From Zooshikella sp050749885 (GTDB lineage: Bacteria > Pseudomonadota > Gammaproteobacteria > Pseudomonadales > Zooshikellaceae): 64,000 nt of DNA. Each line of letters begins with the position of its first letter. Positions within the stretch are counted from its first letter, which is position 1. The position numbers and the translations under genes are program-made. Below are positions 1-9,701 of the stretch, piece after piece. The notes under the pieces are model-generated. The model searched no databases. It saw only the letters and a list, made by a program, of their open reading frames with translations, and was not told the DNA's origin. The stretch covers positions 372,001 to 436,000 of the forward strand of contig NZ_JBOIUB010000001.1 in assembly GCF_050749885.1 (NCBI RefSeq), in the 5' to 3' direction.

Positions 1-1
1 T

Positions 2-1858
2 GCTCGTCTGGGGTTGAAATCAGCCATGCTGACCCGTGTAGGTGATGAACAAATGGGCGAGTTTGTGCGACAGACGTTAGCGCAAGCAGGAGTCGATGTC
101 AGTCATGTGGTGAGTGATCCTGAGCGACTAACAGGACTCGTATTATTAAGTATTAAAGATAAGGACACATTCCCACTACTGTTTTACCGGCATGATTGTG
201 CAGATATGGCGTTGAGTCTGGAAGATTTCGACGAAGCATTTATTGCATCAGCACAAGCCCTGTTAATTACAGGAACTCATTTATCAACTGCGCACACATA
301 TAAGGTGTGTTTGCAGGCTATACGCTGGGCAAAAGCGAATGGCACACAAGTGATTCTGGATATCGATTACCGGCCTGTGCTTTGGGGACTCACGAAGTTG
401 GGTGATGGTGAAAATCGTTTTGTTTCTGCCGCAACAGTTACTGCTCATATTCAGTCCATTTTACCTTATTGTGACTTAACTGTGGGCACAGAGGAGGAAA
501 TCAGTATAGCTGGAGGAGAAAGTGATTTAACAAGGAGTTTACAGGCTATTAGAACAATCACTGATGCGGTCTTAGTGATGAAGCGTGGGCCTTTGGGGTG
601 TGTCGTATTTCCAGAAGCGATTCCTGAGGCGATTGAGCAAGGCCTTTGCGTAAATGGAGTGAATGTTGAGGTGCTCAATGTGCTTGGTGCAGGTGATGCT
701 TTTTTGAGTGGTTTTTTACGTGGCTGGTTACAGGGTGCATCCATTGAGCTGTGTTGTCATTATGCTAATGCCTGTGGTGCGATCGTGGTATCACGCCATG
801 GTTGCGCCCCCGCTATGCCCACTGCGGAAGAGCTGGATTACTTTCTGCAGTCTGTGGAGCAAGCTGAGCATTCTCACCCTGCAGTAGATCGCCAATTAGA
901 TTATTTGCATCGTGTTACCACCCGTAGGGTGTATCAAGATGACGAGGTTTGCGCTTTAGCACTGGATCATCGGCGTCAGTTTGTTGCTATGGCTCATGAG
1001 ACGGGTGCCGATTTGAACCGATTGCCTGAGTTAAAACAGTTATTGGTACAAGCGGTAGCACAAGGTGCCGCAGGTGCTGATCTGGTTAGACCGGCCACGT
1101 TGCTGGACAGTACCTATGGGCAGCAAGCACTCCTGCATATCAGTGGCCAGGATTGGTGGGTGGCGAGGCCAGTAGAGCAGCCCGGTTCAAGGCCTCTGGT
1201 ATTTGAGCGGGGGAATGCACTATTGGCACAACTTCAACACTGGCCTTTAGAACATATTGTTAAATGTTTAGTGTATTACCATCCGGAAGATTCGTCTGCA
1301 CTCCGGTTAGCACAAGAGCAGCAGCTACTGAGTTTATATCAAGTTTGTCAGCAAACAGGTCATGAGCTGTTGGTAGAAGTTGTGCCCCCAGGCCTTGATG
1401 CCAGCCTTGAAACGGTGTCATTAACCTTACAGCGTTTTTATAATCTTGGTATTTATCCAGACTGGTGGAAGCTACCTGCGCTGTCAGCCTCATCCTGGCA
1501 ACAGGTTGCTACGCTGATAAGTGAACGGGCACCCCATTGTCGAGGGGTAGTTATGCTTGGGCTAGAAGCCCCTATTGCTGAGCTTCTATCAGGTTTTGCT
1601 AGTGCGGCTCAGTTTTCAATTGTTAAAGGTTTTGCGGTTGGCAGGAGTGTGTTTGGGCAGCCATGCCGGCAGTGGTTGGCGGGAAAAATAACCAATGATG
1701 TGCTGATAGAAACGGTGGCTAGCCAATATCAACAGTTGATCCATGGATGGCGTGAGTACCGCAAGCCGCTAAATTCAGCGAACAGCCCATGTATTGGAGA
1801 ATCTGTTCATAACACTAAAAGTACGAGGGTGACAGATAAGGCAAGGAGGCTGGCATGA
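2..1858 (+). CDS. iolC: 5-dehydro-2-deoxygluconokinase with C-terminal DUF2090 domain (5' end cut by window)
   Basis: This is a PfkB-family sugar kinase that phosphorylates 5-dehydro-2-deoxy-D-gluconate in myo-inositol catabolism, acting in the cytoplasm. The reading frame is already open at base 2 (ARLGLKSAML...), so the real start lies upstream and the TTG at 14 is internal. About 618 residues are visible. The first ~290 hold the kinase, with the PfkB signature NVLGAGDAFLSGF near nt 675-715. The last ~310 (from DDEVCALALDHRRQF) match DUF2090, an aldolase-like domain fused to IolC in many proteobacteria and thought to act on the kinase product. The stop overlaps the iolD start by 4 nt (ATGA), so translation is probably coupled. 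The identification is firm; the role of the fused domain is family knowledge. Confidence 0.93.
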   Translation, partial: ARLGLKSAMLTRVGDEQMGEFVRQTLAQAGVDVSHVVSDPERLTGLVLLSIKDKDTFPLLFYRHDCADMALSLEDFDEAFIASAQALLITGTHLSTAHTYKVCLQAIRWAKANGTQVILDIDYRPVLWGLTKLGDGENRFVSAATVTAHIQSILPYCDLTVGTEEEISIAGGESDLTRSLQAIRTITDAVLVMKRGPLGCVVFPEAIPEAIEQGLCVNGVNVEVLNVLGAGDAFLSGFLRGWLQGASIELCCHYANACGAIVVSRHGCAPAMPTAEELDYFLQSVEQAEHSHPAVDRQLDYLHRVTTRRVYQDDEVCALALDHRRQFVAMAHETGADLNRLPELKQLLVQAVAQGAAGADLVRPATLLDSTYGQQALLHISGQDWWVARPVEQPGSRPLVFERGNALLAQLQHWPLEHIVKCLVYYHPEDSSALRLAQEQQLLSLYQVCQQTGHELLVEVVPPGLDASLETVSLTLQRFYNLGIYPDWWKLPALSASSWQQVATLISERAPHCRGVVMLGLEAPIAELLSGFASAAQFSIVKGFAVGRSVFGQPCRQWLAGKITNDVLIETVASQYQQLIHGWREYRKPLNSANSPCIGESVHNTKSTRVTDKARRLA

Positions 1859-3810
1859 AAACTATTCGGCTGACGATGGCGCAGGCATTGGTCAACTATC
1901 TTGCTGCCCAGTTTATTGAGATTGAAGCTGAGACTAATTCTGCAACGACAACTCTGAATAAAGAAACTAAGCCTGAAAGCACGCCATTATTTGCAGGTGT
2001 CTTTGCTATTTTTGGGCATGGTAATGTCAGTGGGCTTGGTGAGGCGCTCTATCACAGCCAAGCGCAACTCCCAACATTTCGTGCGCATAATGAACAGAGT
2101 ATGGCTCATGCTGCGATTGCTTTCGCCAAAGCGCATCGACGTCGGCGAATGATGGCCTGCACCACTTCAATAGGGCCAGGTGCAACGAATATGGTGACGG
2201 CAGCTGCATTGGCCCATGTTAACCGGCTTCCAGTGTTATTGCTGCCAGGCGATACGTTTGCCAGTCGGGTGCCTGATCCCGTGTTACAGCAGGTGGAGTA
2301 TTTTACTGATCCGACCATTACGGCTAACGACTGTTTTCGCCCAGTGTCTCGCTATTTTGATCGAATTACTCGACCTGAGCAGCTTATTAACAGCCTGCCT
2401 ACCGCTCTGTCTGTATTATTGGACCCAGTGAATTGTGGACCCGTCACCTTAGCGCTGCCACAAGATGTCCAGACGATGAGTTATGACTATCCTGAGTACT
2501 GGTTTACCCCACAATGGCACAGTATTTACCGACCACAACCCGATGTTCGACAGTTGCAGGAGACTGTGGCATTACTACAGCAAAGCCAATGTCCTTTGCT
2601 CGTGATGGGAGGAGGTGTGCACTACAGTGAAGCGTTTACAGCGCTGTTGAATTTGGCAGAGCGGTTCCGGATACCGATTGTTGAAACTCAGGCGGGGAAA
2701 GGGGCGGTAAGTTGGGAGCACCCATGCAATATGGGCAGCATAGGCGTTACTGGAACCAGCGCGGCGAATGCACTGGCGACTCAAGCGGATGTTGTACTTG
2801 CGGTTGGCACGCGGTTACAGGACTTTACCACTGGCTCTCGCACACTGTTTAACCACCCCGATTTCAAGCTTATTCAGTTAAATGTTAACGGCTTTGATGC
2901 GCATAAACATCAAGCAATCCCCCTTATCTGCGATGCTAGGGTTGGCTTGGAACAGCTTTTTAGTGCTTTGCAACATAGCACATGGCAACCGTCAGCCGAG
3001 TGGATTGCTCAGGCTCAACACCATCGTCAGCAATGGTTTACCCAGGCAGATCAGGTATTGGCTGCACCTTTTGCAGAACGTACAGAATCAACCATATCTC
3101 AGTTGGCACAGCAGGCCTTAGGTCAAAACCATACAGGTATTAGTGATGCTCAAGTGATTGGTGCTGTGCAGCGGTGGGCTGATGAGCATACTGTAGTAGT
3201 GGGGGCTGCTGGTGGTTTACCAGGAGAGCTCCATAAGCTATGGCGTGCCTCTCAACCGGGTAGCTATCACTTGGAGTATGGCTATTCCTGTATGGGGTAT
3301 GAAATTGCGGGAGGACTAGGTGTTAAGTTGGCTGATCCGCAGAAAGATGTGCTTGTGATGGTTGGTGATGGTAGCTATCTCATGTTGAACAGTGAGATTG
3401 CCACATCTGTGATGATGGGCATGAAGCTTATTATTGTGGTGTTGGATAACCAGGGGTTTGGCTGTATTAACCGATTACAGCAGCATTGTGGCAGTGCGCC
3501 TTTTAATAATCTGTTAGTGGACTGTTACAGGTCTGAAGACGAGGCGTTACAGGTTAACTTTGCAGCCCATGCACGTTCATTGGGAGCAGATGCTGAGCAC
3601 GTTAGCTCAATTCAGTCACTGGAACAGGCACTAACCCGAGCTAAAGCCGCTATTCGAACCTATGTGATCACTATCAATACTGATTCTCGGCAGTCAACAG
3701 AAGCGGGTGGTTTTTGGTGGGATGTTGCTGTACCAGAGGTATCGGAGCGGGACCAGATAAATAAGGCTAGAACAGCGTATGAGCACGCTAAACGACAACA
3801 GCCGTATTAG
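1855..3810 (+). CDS. iolD: 3D-(3,5/4)-trihydroxycyclohexane-1,2-dione acylhydrolase
   Basis: This is a thiamine-diphosphate enzyme that opens the ring of 3D-trihydroxycyclohexane-1,2-dione in inositol breakdown. It has the three-domain layout of the acetolactate synthase superfamily: an N-terminal PYR domain (FAIFGHGNVSGLGEAL near residue 50), a central domain (LLVMGGGVHYSEA) and a C-terminal PP domain with the ThDP motif MVGDGSYLMLNSEIATS near residues 500-520. Its 651 residues are close to the usual family length. It starts inside the stop of iolC and sits directly before iolE, so the three form one operon. No irregularity was seen. Confidence 0.95.
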   Translation: MKTIRLTMAQALVNYLAAQFIEIEAETNSATTTLNKETKPESTPLFAGVFAIFGHGNVSGLGEALYHSQAQLPTFRAHNEQSMAHAAIAFAKAHRRRRMMACTTSIGPGATNMVTAAALAHVNRLPVLLLPGDTFASRVPDPVLQQVEYFTDPTITANDCFRPVSRYFDRITRPEQLINSLPTALSVLLDPVNCGPVTLALPQDVQTMSYDYPEYWFTPQWHSIYRPQPDVRQLQETVALLQQSQCPLLVMGGGVHYSEAFTALLNLAERFRIPIVETQAGKGAVSWEHPCNMGSIGVTGTSAANALATQADVVLAVGTRLQDFTTGSRTLFNHPDFKLIQLNVNGFDAHKHQAIPLICDARVGLEQLFSALQHSTWQPSAEWIAQAQHHRQQWFTQADQVLAAPFAERTESTISQLAQQALGQNHTGISDAQVIGAVQRWADEHTVVVGAAGGLPGELHKLWRASQPGSYHLEYGYSCMGYEIAGGLGVKLADPQKDVLVMVGDGSYLMLNSEIATSVMMGMKLIIVVLDNQGFGCINRLQQHCGSAPFNNLLVDCYRSEDEALQVNFAAHARSLGADAEHVSSIQSLEQALTRAKAAIRTYVITINTDSRQSTEAGGFWWDVAVPEVSERDQINKARTAYEHAKRQQPY

Positions 3811-3870
3811 TCAATACATCAAATAATCATAAAAATATGCTGTATATAAGTGCTAGAGAGAGTTTTAGCA

Positions 3871-4758
3871 ATGACAATAAAAATTGGCATTAATCCATTA
3901 ACCTGGACCAATGATGACTTACCTTCACTGGGTGCTGATACGCCATTAGAAACCTGTTTACGAGAAGGGAAACAGGCGGGTTATTTGGGGTTTGAATTAG
4001 GTAATAAATTTCCACGTGAAGCCAATGTATTAGGACCAATACTGCAGCAATTTCAACTTGAGTTGGTGTCTGGTTGGTATAGCGGTCAACTTTTACAGCG
4101 ACATGTAGACGATGAAATAAATGCCTTACAAGGTCATTTAAATTTATTGAAAGCATTGGGCGCGGAGGTATTGGTGTTTGCAGAAGTGACGGGGTGTATT
4201 CATGGACGACAAGATACGCCATTGTCTCACCGACCGGTTATGACCGACGCGCAGTGGGAAATGTTTACAGAAAAACTAAACCAGATAGCCGCTTATACCT
4301 TAGCCGAGGGGGTGAGATTGGCTTATCACCATCATATGGGAACGGTCGTTGAAACAGAGAGTGACATTGACCGGTTAATGAAGATGACTGACGATACCAT
4401 CGGATTGCTGTTGGATACGGGGCATTTAACTTACAGTGGGGGCGATCCCCTAACCATTATTCAACGTTACGGCCAACGAATTTGTCATGTGCACTGTAAG
4501 GATATTCGACCTGAGATTTTAGCGTGGGCCAAAAATTCGGATAGTAGCTTTTTAAATGCGGTGTTACAGGGTGTTTTTACCGTGCCAGGAGATGGCTGTA
4601 TTGATTATTCAGCGTTATTAAACGCGTTGGCTAACAAAGGCTATGAAGGTTGGCTGGTTGTTGAAGCAGAGCAGGACCCTGCCATTGCTCACCCATTGAC
4701 TTATGCACGAAAAGGTTATGAATACCTTGAGCAGCAAGCGACACAAGCGGGTTGGTAA
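3871..4758 (+). CDS. iolE: myo-inosose-2 dehydratase
   Basis: This enzyme dehydrates 2-keto-myo-inositol (scyllo-inosose) to the substrate of IolD. It belongs to the xylose-isomerase-like TIM-barrel family and should be about 295 residues. Family motifs are visible: MTIKIGINPLTWTNDDLP at the N-terminus, LLLDTGHLTYSGGDP and HVHCKDIRPE (metal-ligand region), and WLVVEAEQDPA near the end. I chose the ATG at 3871 over an in-frame GTG at 3850 because family members begin at this motif and an AGAGAG ribosome-binding stretch lies upstream. It follows iolD after 60 nt in the same direction. Confidence 0.94.
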   Translation: MTIKIGINPLTWTNDDLPSLGADTPLETCLREGKQAGYLGFELGNKFPREANVLGPILQQFQLELVSGWYSGQLLQRHVDDEINALQGHLNLLKALGAEVLVFAEVTGCIHGRQDTPLSHRPVMTDAQWEMFTEKLNQIAAYTLAEGVRLAYHHHMGTVVETESDIDRLMKMTDDTIGLLLDTGHLTYSGGDPLTIIQRYGQRICHVHCKDIRPEILAWAKNSDSSFLNAVLQGVFTVPGDGCIDYSALLNALANKGYEGWLVVEAEQDPAIAHPLTYARKGYEYLEQQATQAGW

Positions 4759-4759
4759 A

Positions 4760-4807
4760 ATAAAAAGTGGCCCCCAGAGAAGTGTTAATATTTTCTTCAC
4801 TGGGGGG
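4760..4807 (-). terminator. intrinsic terminator of the DUF945 gene
   Basis: CCCCCAG-x-GAAG (4771-4782) pairs with CTTC-x-CTGGGGG (4795-4806) with one mismatch. Read on the minus strand, the stem is followed by a T-rich run (4760-4768 complement), as expected for termination of the leftward gene. On the plus strand there is no T-run, so it is a poorer terminator for iolE. Confidence 0.7.
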
Positions 4808-4815
4808 GAGAGGGG

Positions 4816-6114
4816 TTACATCATTTTTTTATCGTTAATGGTTAAACTACCATCCGTAAAATTCACTTTTGCTTTTAACTGACCTGCTTCTTCTTTCAGA
4901 ACACCTTGTTGAATATACATATCCAATTGTGGCGCCATAGGTGATTCCATTAATAGGGCTTTAGGCATACTGACATTAGCTTTTGCCTGAATAGCGCCCA
5001 GCATAAAAAGTGGGTTACTTAATAGCATGGGGTTATCTGTTTTGATAGACGCTATTAAATCAGCATCAACATTACCTTTGTCTGTTTCAGCATGCAGTTT
5101 GGAAATTTCGATAGTAGGTCCTTGCTTTAAAATCGCCTGTAAATGAGGCTGGATCTGAGTAAAGTCGGGTGGTGTTGAACTGGTTTGTTGCATAGTTTGC
5201 TTTTGCCAGTCAGTCACGATTTGTTGTATAGCAACAAGGGGTTTAGCGGCAATATTGTTGAGTTTTAAGTTAAGGATAACATCACTGGCCAGCTTTTTTT
5301 CGTCAACGGTGATAGCGGCAAAACGTAAGTTAGCATGCGCATTAACAGCTTCCGCTTGCAATTCTGAGTGGGATTCCATGGAAAAGTCTTGTAGATTGAC
5401 TTCACGAAATGAAGCACCACTGGGGTCTGTAACATTGATAAAATCAATATCGACTTTATCGTCACCCATCCATAGTGTTTCGAGAGCACGGGCTTTGTCA
5501 GAGCTGAATGTCATTTTCCCAACGTGTAGTTTGCCATCTTGGCTGGTTAAGCTCATACCTTGCCAATTACCTGAGGCCTTCAGCTTATCAGCTTGAGGGG
5601 TAATTCTGGCATTGATTTGGGCTGGTTTGACCTCAACGGTATTGCCTCCTTCCTCAAGGGTGAAGGGGGTGAGTTTAATGTCAAATGTGGTTTCACCAGA
5701 GAAGCCTGTTACGCTGGAAATAGCCAAAGGCTTTTTGTCTTTCCAAAGCATTTTGATGGTTTTTTGAGCTTCTGCTGAATATTGTAAGTCAGTCGTTGTA
5801 CTGGCTAAACCAAAGAGTGGGCTTTTGCCCCAAAAAACAGGACCATGCTGGATACTGTGCTGCATTTTAAGGGTAATGGGCGCTTCTTCATTTTTAGGTG
5901 TAATTTTTAACTCAGTTGTTGCCTGTGATTGGAACCAGCCACGTTGGTAATCTTTTTTGACAGAATAACTTAATAAGTGTTGATATTCAGTCAAAGCCTG
6001 CTCTAACTGAACAACACTTGTATCATAATGCTTTTCAGCCTGGATACCGGACACGAAAGGTCCTCCGGCAACCACTGCAGCAAGAATAACAATAATAAAC
6101 AGTAATTTTTTCAC
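4816..6114 (-). CDS. DUF945 / YdgA-like envelope protein
   Basis: This is a 432-residue member of the DUF945 family, like E. coli YdgA, a poorly understood inner-membrane-anchored periplasmic protein. The N-terminus MKKLLFIIVILAAVVAGGPF is a signal anchor. The family pattern follows: an N-terminal helix (HYDTSVVQLEQALTEY), then alternating polar and hydrophobic strands. The start is supported by its family-typical position and by the spacing to the upstream region. It is transcribed convergently with iolE and has its own terminator. The cellular role is not established for the family. Confidence 0.85.
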   Translation of the reverse strand: MKKLLFIIVILAAVVAGGPFVSGIQAEKHYDTSVVQLEQALTEYQHLLSYSVKKDYQRGWFQSQATTELKITPKNEEAPITLKMQHSIQHGPVFWGKSPLFGLASTTTDLQYSAEAQKTIKMLWKDKKPLAISSVTGFSGETTFDIKLTPFTLEEGGNTVEVKPAQINARITPQADKLKASGNWQGMSLTSQDGKLHVGKMTFSSDKARALETLWMGDDKVDIDFINVTDPSGASFREVNLQDFSMESHSELQAEAVNAHANLRFAAITVDEKKLASDVILNLKLNNIAAKPLVAIQQIVTDWQKQTMQQTSSTPPDFTQIQPHLQAILKQGPTIEISKLHAETDKGNVDADLIASIKTDNPMLLSNPLFMLGAIQAKANVSMPKALLMESPMAPQLDMYIQQGVLKEEAGQLKAKVNFTDGSLTINDKKMM

Positions 6115-6759
6115 AATAAACGTCCACTCTTTTTGTTAATAGATATACCCAGCATAAAAGCTATAAACAAAACGTAATACATATGACAACAGCCCACACT
6201 TAAGTTTTATTGGTGCGCGTTTAACGTAGTAAACAGTCTAACGTAGTAAACAATAGTCGTATTGTTTTTAATCCTAGGATAAAAACGACCACTTAGAGAA
6301 AAGGCTCTAAGTAGAATGAGTGACTATTGGCCAATGTCTATCTTTACGCTGGAGGGCTACCTGTAAATATATTCTCCCATCTGCGTATAAGTGCTGGCAA
6401 CCTTACAGGCGTATTTAAGGGCTAAAAATAGTAGCGTTAAGTTGTTTTTTAGTGAAATCAGGTAGCAAAACGTGAGTTGTTTGATTGATCCTTCTCGGTG
6501 AGTAACTATTTGAGATAGTCAAATTGAGACAGTCAAATCCTGCAGGTAAATGAATAATAGGTCAGGTGAATATTTCTGTGTTTTATTCCGATACTAGTAG
6601 ATATCACTGTGTATAAAGAAAAAATAATAAGAATAACTGTACATTTTGGGCTAAACTTGTGAAAAATTTCTGTAACAAACTCAGCTACTAATCATACAAC
6701 AAGCAGCTTTTATTGTTAATGCTGGACTAATGACCCAAGTATAAGGGAGGCAGTAGACC
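6115..6759. other. intergenic region between DUF945 gene and ald, with two short tandem repeats
   Basis: No convincing gene in 645 bp. It must hold the divergent promoters of the DUF945 gene and ald. Two short duplications are visible: TAACGTAGTAAACA at 6222-6235 and again at 6239-6252 (17-bp spacing), and TGAGAYAGTCAAAT at 6511-6524 and 6525-6538 (head to tail). Either could be a protein-binding site or chance slippage. Confidence 0.6.
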
Positions 6760-7881
6760 ATGTTGATTGGTGTACCTAAAGAAATAAAAAACCATGAGTA
6801 CCGTGTTGGCTTGACACCCGCTGTTGTGAGTGAGCTTACTCAGAGAAATCACCAGGTTTTGGTTGAAACTAAAGCCGGTGATGGGGTGGGCTTTAGTGAT
6901 GATGATTACATTCATGCAGGGGCTACAATTGTCGCTGATGCGGCAGGCATTTTTGCTCAGGCTGAGATGATTGTTAAAGTCAAAGAACCACAAGCGATTG
7001 AGCGTAAGATGCTCAGAGCGGATCAAACACTCTTTACCTACCTGCATTTAGCTCCCGATGTTCCCCAAACAAATGACCTGATTGAATCGGGTGCTACCTG
7101 TATTGCTTATGAAACTGTTACCGACAGCTTTGGTCGTTTACCTCTATTAGCACCTATGTCAGAAGTGGCAGGACGTATGTCAATTCAGGCTGGTGCTCAC
7201 TGTCTTGAAAAATATTGCGGTGGTCGAGGTCTATTATTGGGTGGCGTGCCTGGTGTTGAACCTGCCAAAGTGGTTGTGTTAGGCGGTGGTGTTGTTGGTC
7301 AGAATGCAATTGCAATGGCTGTGGGTCTTGGGGCTGATGTGATTGTTCTGGACAAAAATGTGGATGTATTACGTCGCCTAGATCAGCACTATGGTAATCG
7401 TATTAAAACCGTGTTCTCCACTGCACACGCCATTACAGATCATATTTTAGAAGCGGATTTGGTGATTGGTGGGGTACTGATCCCTGGTGCGGCCGCTCCT
7501 AAACTGATTACTCGTGAGCATATTAAACAAATGAAGCCAGGCGCTGCTATTGTTGATGTAGCTATCGACCAAGGGGGGTGTGCAGAAACATCGGTGGCGA
7601 CAACTCATCAGGACCCTACTTTTATTGTGGATGATGTGGTGCACTATTGTGTGGCCAATATGCCCGGTGCTGTTGCACGCACATCAACCCTTGCGCTCAA
7701 CAATGCGACATTTTCTTATGTGCTGGCAATCGCTGAAAAAGGTACAAAGCGTGCTTTGGAAGAAGACGAGCACTTATTGAATGGCTTGAATGTTGCGAAA
7801 GGCAAAATTACCTGTAAGAGTGTAGCAGAAGCACAAAATCTGTCGTATACTCCGGCCCGCGATATGCTGCTTGAAATATAA
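6760..7881 (+). CDS. ald: alanine dehydrogenase
   Basis: This enzyme catalyses NAD-dependent interconversion of L-alanine and pyruvate plus ammonia in the cytoplasm. At 373 residues it has the usual length. The N-terminal family motif MLIGVPKEIKNHEYRVGLTP is present, as are the substrate-domain segment LAPMSEVAGRMSIQAGAH and a Rossmann NAD-binding loop VVVLGGGVVGQNAI near residue 170, ending in an acidic residue (VIVLDKN) that favours NAD over NADP. A GGGAGG ribosome-binding site lies 10-15 nt upstream of the ATG. It is monocistronic, with its own terminator downstream. Confidence 0.97.
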   Translation: MLIGVPKEIKNHEYRVGLTPAVVSELTQRNHQVLVETKAGDGVGFSDDDYIHAGATIVADAAGIFAQAEMIVKVKEPQAIERKMLRADQTLFTYLHLAPDVPQTNDLIESGATCIAYETVTDSFGRLPLLAPMSEVAGRMSIQAGAHCLEKYCGGRGLLLGGVPGVEPAKVVVLGGGVVGQNAIAMAVGLGADVIVLDKNVDVLRRLDQHYGNRIKTVFSTAHAITDHILEADLVIGGVLIPGAAAPKLITREHIKQMKPGAAIVDVAIDQGGCAETSVATTHQDPTFIVDDVVHYCVANMPGAVARTSTLALNNATFSYVLAIAEKGTKRALEEDEHLLNGLNVAKGKITCKSVAEAQNLSYTPARDMLLEI

Positions 7882-7977
7882 CACCTCAAGTGGTGTGTGT
7901 ATGGTATGCATGATGGATTGTATACCTTGCACACAATCTTAGGAGGAGAGCAGTTAAGCGAGAAAACCGATGATTGG

Positions 7978-8016
7978 CGCAACCCATACCTATTAAAGGC
8001 AGGGTTGCGTTTTTTT
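7978..8016 (+). terminator. intrinsic terminator downstream of ald
   Basis: A perfect 8-bp stem, CGCAACCC (7978-7985) with GGGTTGCG (8002-8009), has a 16-nt loop and is followed at once by seven T residues. This is a textbook Rho-independent terminator for ald. Confidence 0.85.
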
Positions 8017-8069
8017 ATGTCCCCTCACAAATTGCCTTTATCCCCTTAGGGAACAAGAGGCTTGTTGTG

Positions 8070-9701
8070 TTACAGCTGGACTTTGTAAAGGTCTTTAGAT
8101 AAGAAGTTATCTAAAGGATTTCGGTTACTGAATCCACCAATAGATGGTTTTACCAGATTCTTTGAAACATAATAGTACAAGGGAATAATTGGCATTTCCT
8201 CTTGTATAAGTTTCTCTGCTTTTTGATAGTATAGGCTGGGGTTTTCAGCAACAGTTGCCTCTGTAAATAGCTGGTCAAATGTTTTATTGTTCCAGCGCCC
8301 ATAGTTTTGTTTGCTGTAGCTTAGTAATGTACTAAGCATAGTGGATGCTTCATTATAGTCACCATTCCAACCATCCCTTGCTACGACAAAGTTACCTTGC
8401 TCTTTGTTGGTGAGAAAGGTCTTCCACTCTTGGTTCAATATTTCAACTTTGACGTGTTTTAAATTTTTCTGCCACATGGAGTAGAGGGCAATAGCAACCT
8501 TTTTGTGCGCTTCTAAGGTGTTGTATAAAACTTGGAATTTTAACGGGTTTTTTTCTGTAATTCCTGCTTCCTTTAGGTACTTTTGGGCGAGTTGAATTCG
8601 CTCTTTTTGTGTCATACTGGCATAAGTTGATTCAACGGCTTGATAGCCATCAACATAAGGTGGAATGTAGTTATAGGCAGGAATTTCACCTAATCCCAGG
8701 ACTTTGTTGGCGATAATATCACGGTCTATGGCGAGCGAAAGGGCTTTACGGACCCGAACATCATCAAAGGGTTTTTTGAGTAAGTTAATTGAATAGTAGT
8801 ATGTAGCAACAATGCCGTGTGTTTTTACTTCATCAGGTATGGTCTTTTTTAGTTTTTTGAAATGATTTTCTGCAATGGTATGGGTGATATCCAGCTCGCC
8901 AGCGCGATAACGATCTAATTCGGTGTTGGAGGATTCGATAGGGTAGTAAGTCACATGATCAATGACAGTTTTTTTATTATCCCAATAATATGGGTTGCGT
9001 TCAGATTCTATTCGCTCATTAACAACCCATTTGGTTAATTTATAAGGGCCATTGGATACAATGTTTTGTGGTAGTGTCCATTTTTTTCCATATTTCTTCA
9101 CTGATGCTGAGTGTACTGGATATGTCGTGTAATGAGCTAACGTTTTTATAAAGTAGGGGGTGGGTTGGTTTAATGTGATCTCAAGGGTTGTATCATTAAG
9201 TGCTTTGACGCCAATTGTTTCAGGTTTCACTTTTCCCCGTAAAGCTTCATTGGCATTTTTGATTCCGATCAGCTCAATATACCAGGAGTACGGGGAAGCA
9301 AGGTTGGGATCTACAGAGCGACGAAAGGAAAATACAAAGTCATGTGCTGTGACTGGATCGCCATTAGACCATTTAAGGTTGTTACGTAAGTAGAATGTAT
9401 ATACTTTCTTATCATCGCTCACTGTCCAGCGTTCAGCTTGACCTGGGATAATCTTACCATATGGGTCTTCGGTCGTAAGTCCTTCAAAAAGGTCGCGAAT
9501 CACAAACCCACCTGGTGTTCCAGAAACTAAATGAGGATCGAGGGAGCTAGGTTCAGCGCCTATACCACGTGTTAGATGTTGAGTTTTGTCGAGTTTTGTT
9601 TCAGGAGGAACTTCAGCAGCCGTTGTAATGTGAGAAAAAAAGAGGGAGGTTGACAGTGCCAAAGGTGCTAGGGCAGCTATCATTGCTGATTTAAACGTCA
9701 T
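8070..9701 (-). CDS. oppA: oligopeptide ABC transporter periplasmic binding protein (OppA/MppA-like)
   Basis: This is a 543-residue family 5 solute-binding protein for peptides. A signal peptide (MTFKSAMIAALAPLALSTSLF...TTAA) leads into the OppA N-terminal pattern LTRGIGAEPSSLDPHLVSG; later motifs include DPVTAHDFVFSFRRSVDP, SNGPYKLTKWVVNERI and VRKALSLAIDRDII. The core (FRRSVDP, LIQEEMPIIPLYYY) resembles OppA or MppA of gammaproteobacteria. Unlike the classic opp operon, no oppBCDF genes lie next to it, so it must work with a transporter encoded elsewhere or serve murein-peptide or sensory uptake. An inverted repeat about 80 bp upstream may be its operator. Confidence 0.93.
   Translation of the reverse strand: MTFKSAMIAALAPLALSTSLFFSHITTAAEVPPETKLDKTQHLTRGIGAEPSSLDPHLVSGTPGGFVIRDLFEGLTTEDPYGKIIPGQAERWTVSDDKKVYTFYLRNNLKWSNGDPVTAHDFVFSFRRSVDPNLASPYSWYIELIGIKNANEALRGKVKPETIGVKALNDTTLEITLNQPTPYFIKTLAHYTTYPVHSASVKKYGKKWTLPQNIVSNGPYKLTKWVVNERIESERNPYYWDNKKTVIDHVTYYPIESSNTELDRYRAGELDITHTIAENHFKKLKKTIPDEVKTHGIVATYYYSINLLKKPFDDVRVRKALSLAIDRDIIANKVLGLGEIPAYNYIPPYVDGYQAVESTYASMTQKERIQLAQKYLKEAGITEKNPLKFQVLYNTLEAHKKVAIALYSMWQKNLKHVKVEILNQEWKTFLTNKEQGNFVVARDGWNGDYNEASTMLSTLLSYSKQNYGRWNNKTFDQLFTEATVAENPSLYYQKAEKLIQEEMPIIPLYYYVSKNLVKPSIGGFSNRNPLDNFLSKDLYKVQL

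Noticed and set aside
14..16. TTG as start of the iolC-like gene
   Set aside because: The frame is open upstream to base 2 and the residues there match the IolC family, so the gene begins outside the window.
4802..4808. Run of seven G near iolE
   Set aside because: It is simply part of the terminator stem, outside any coding region.
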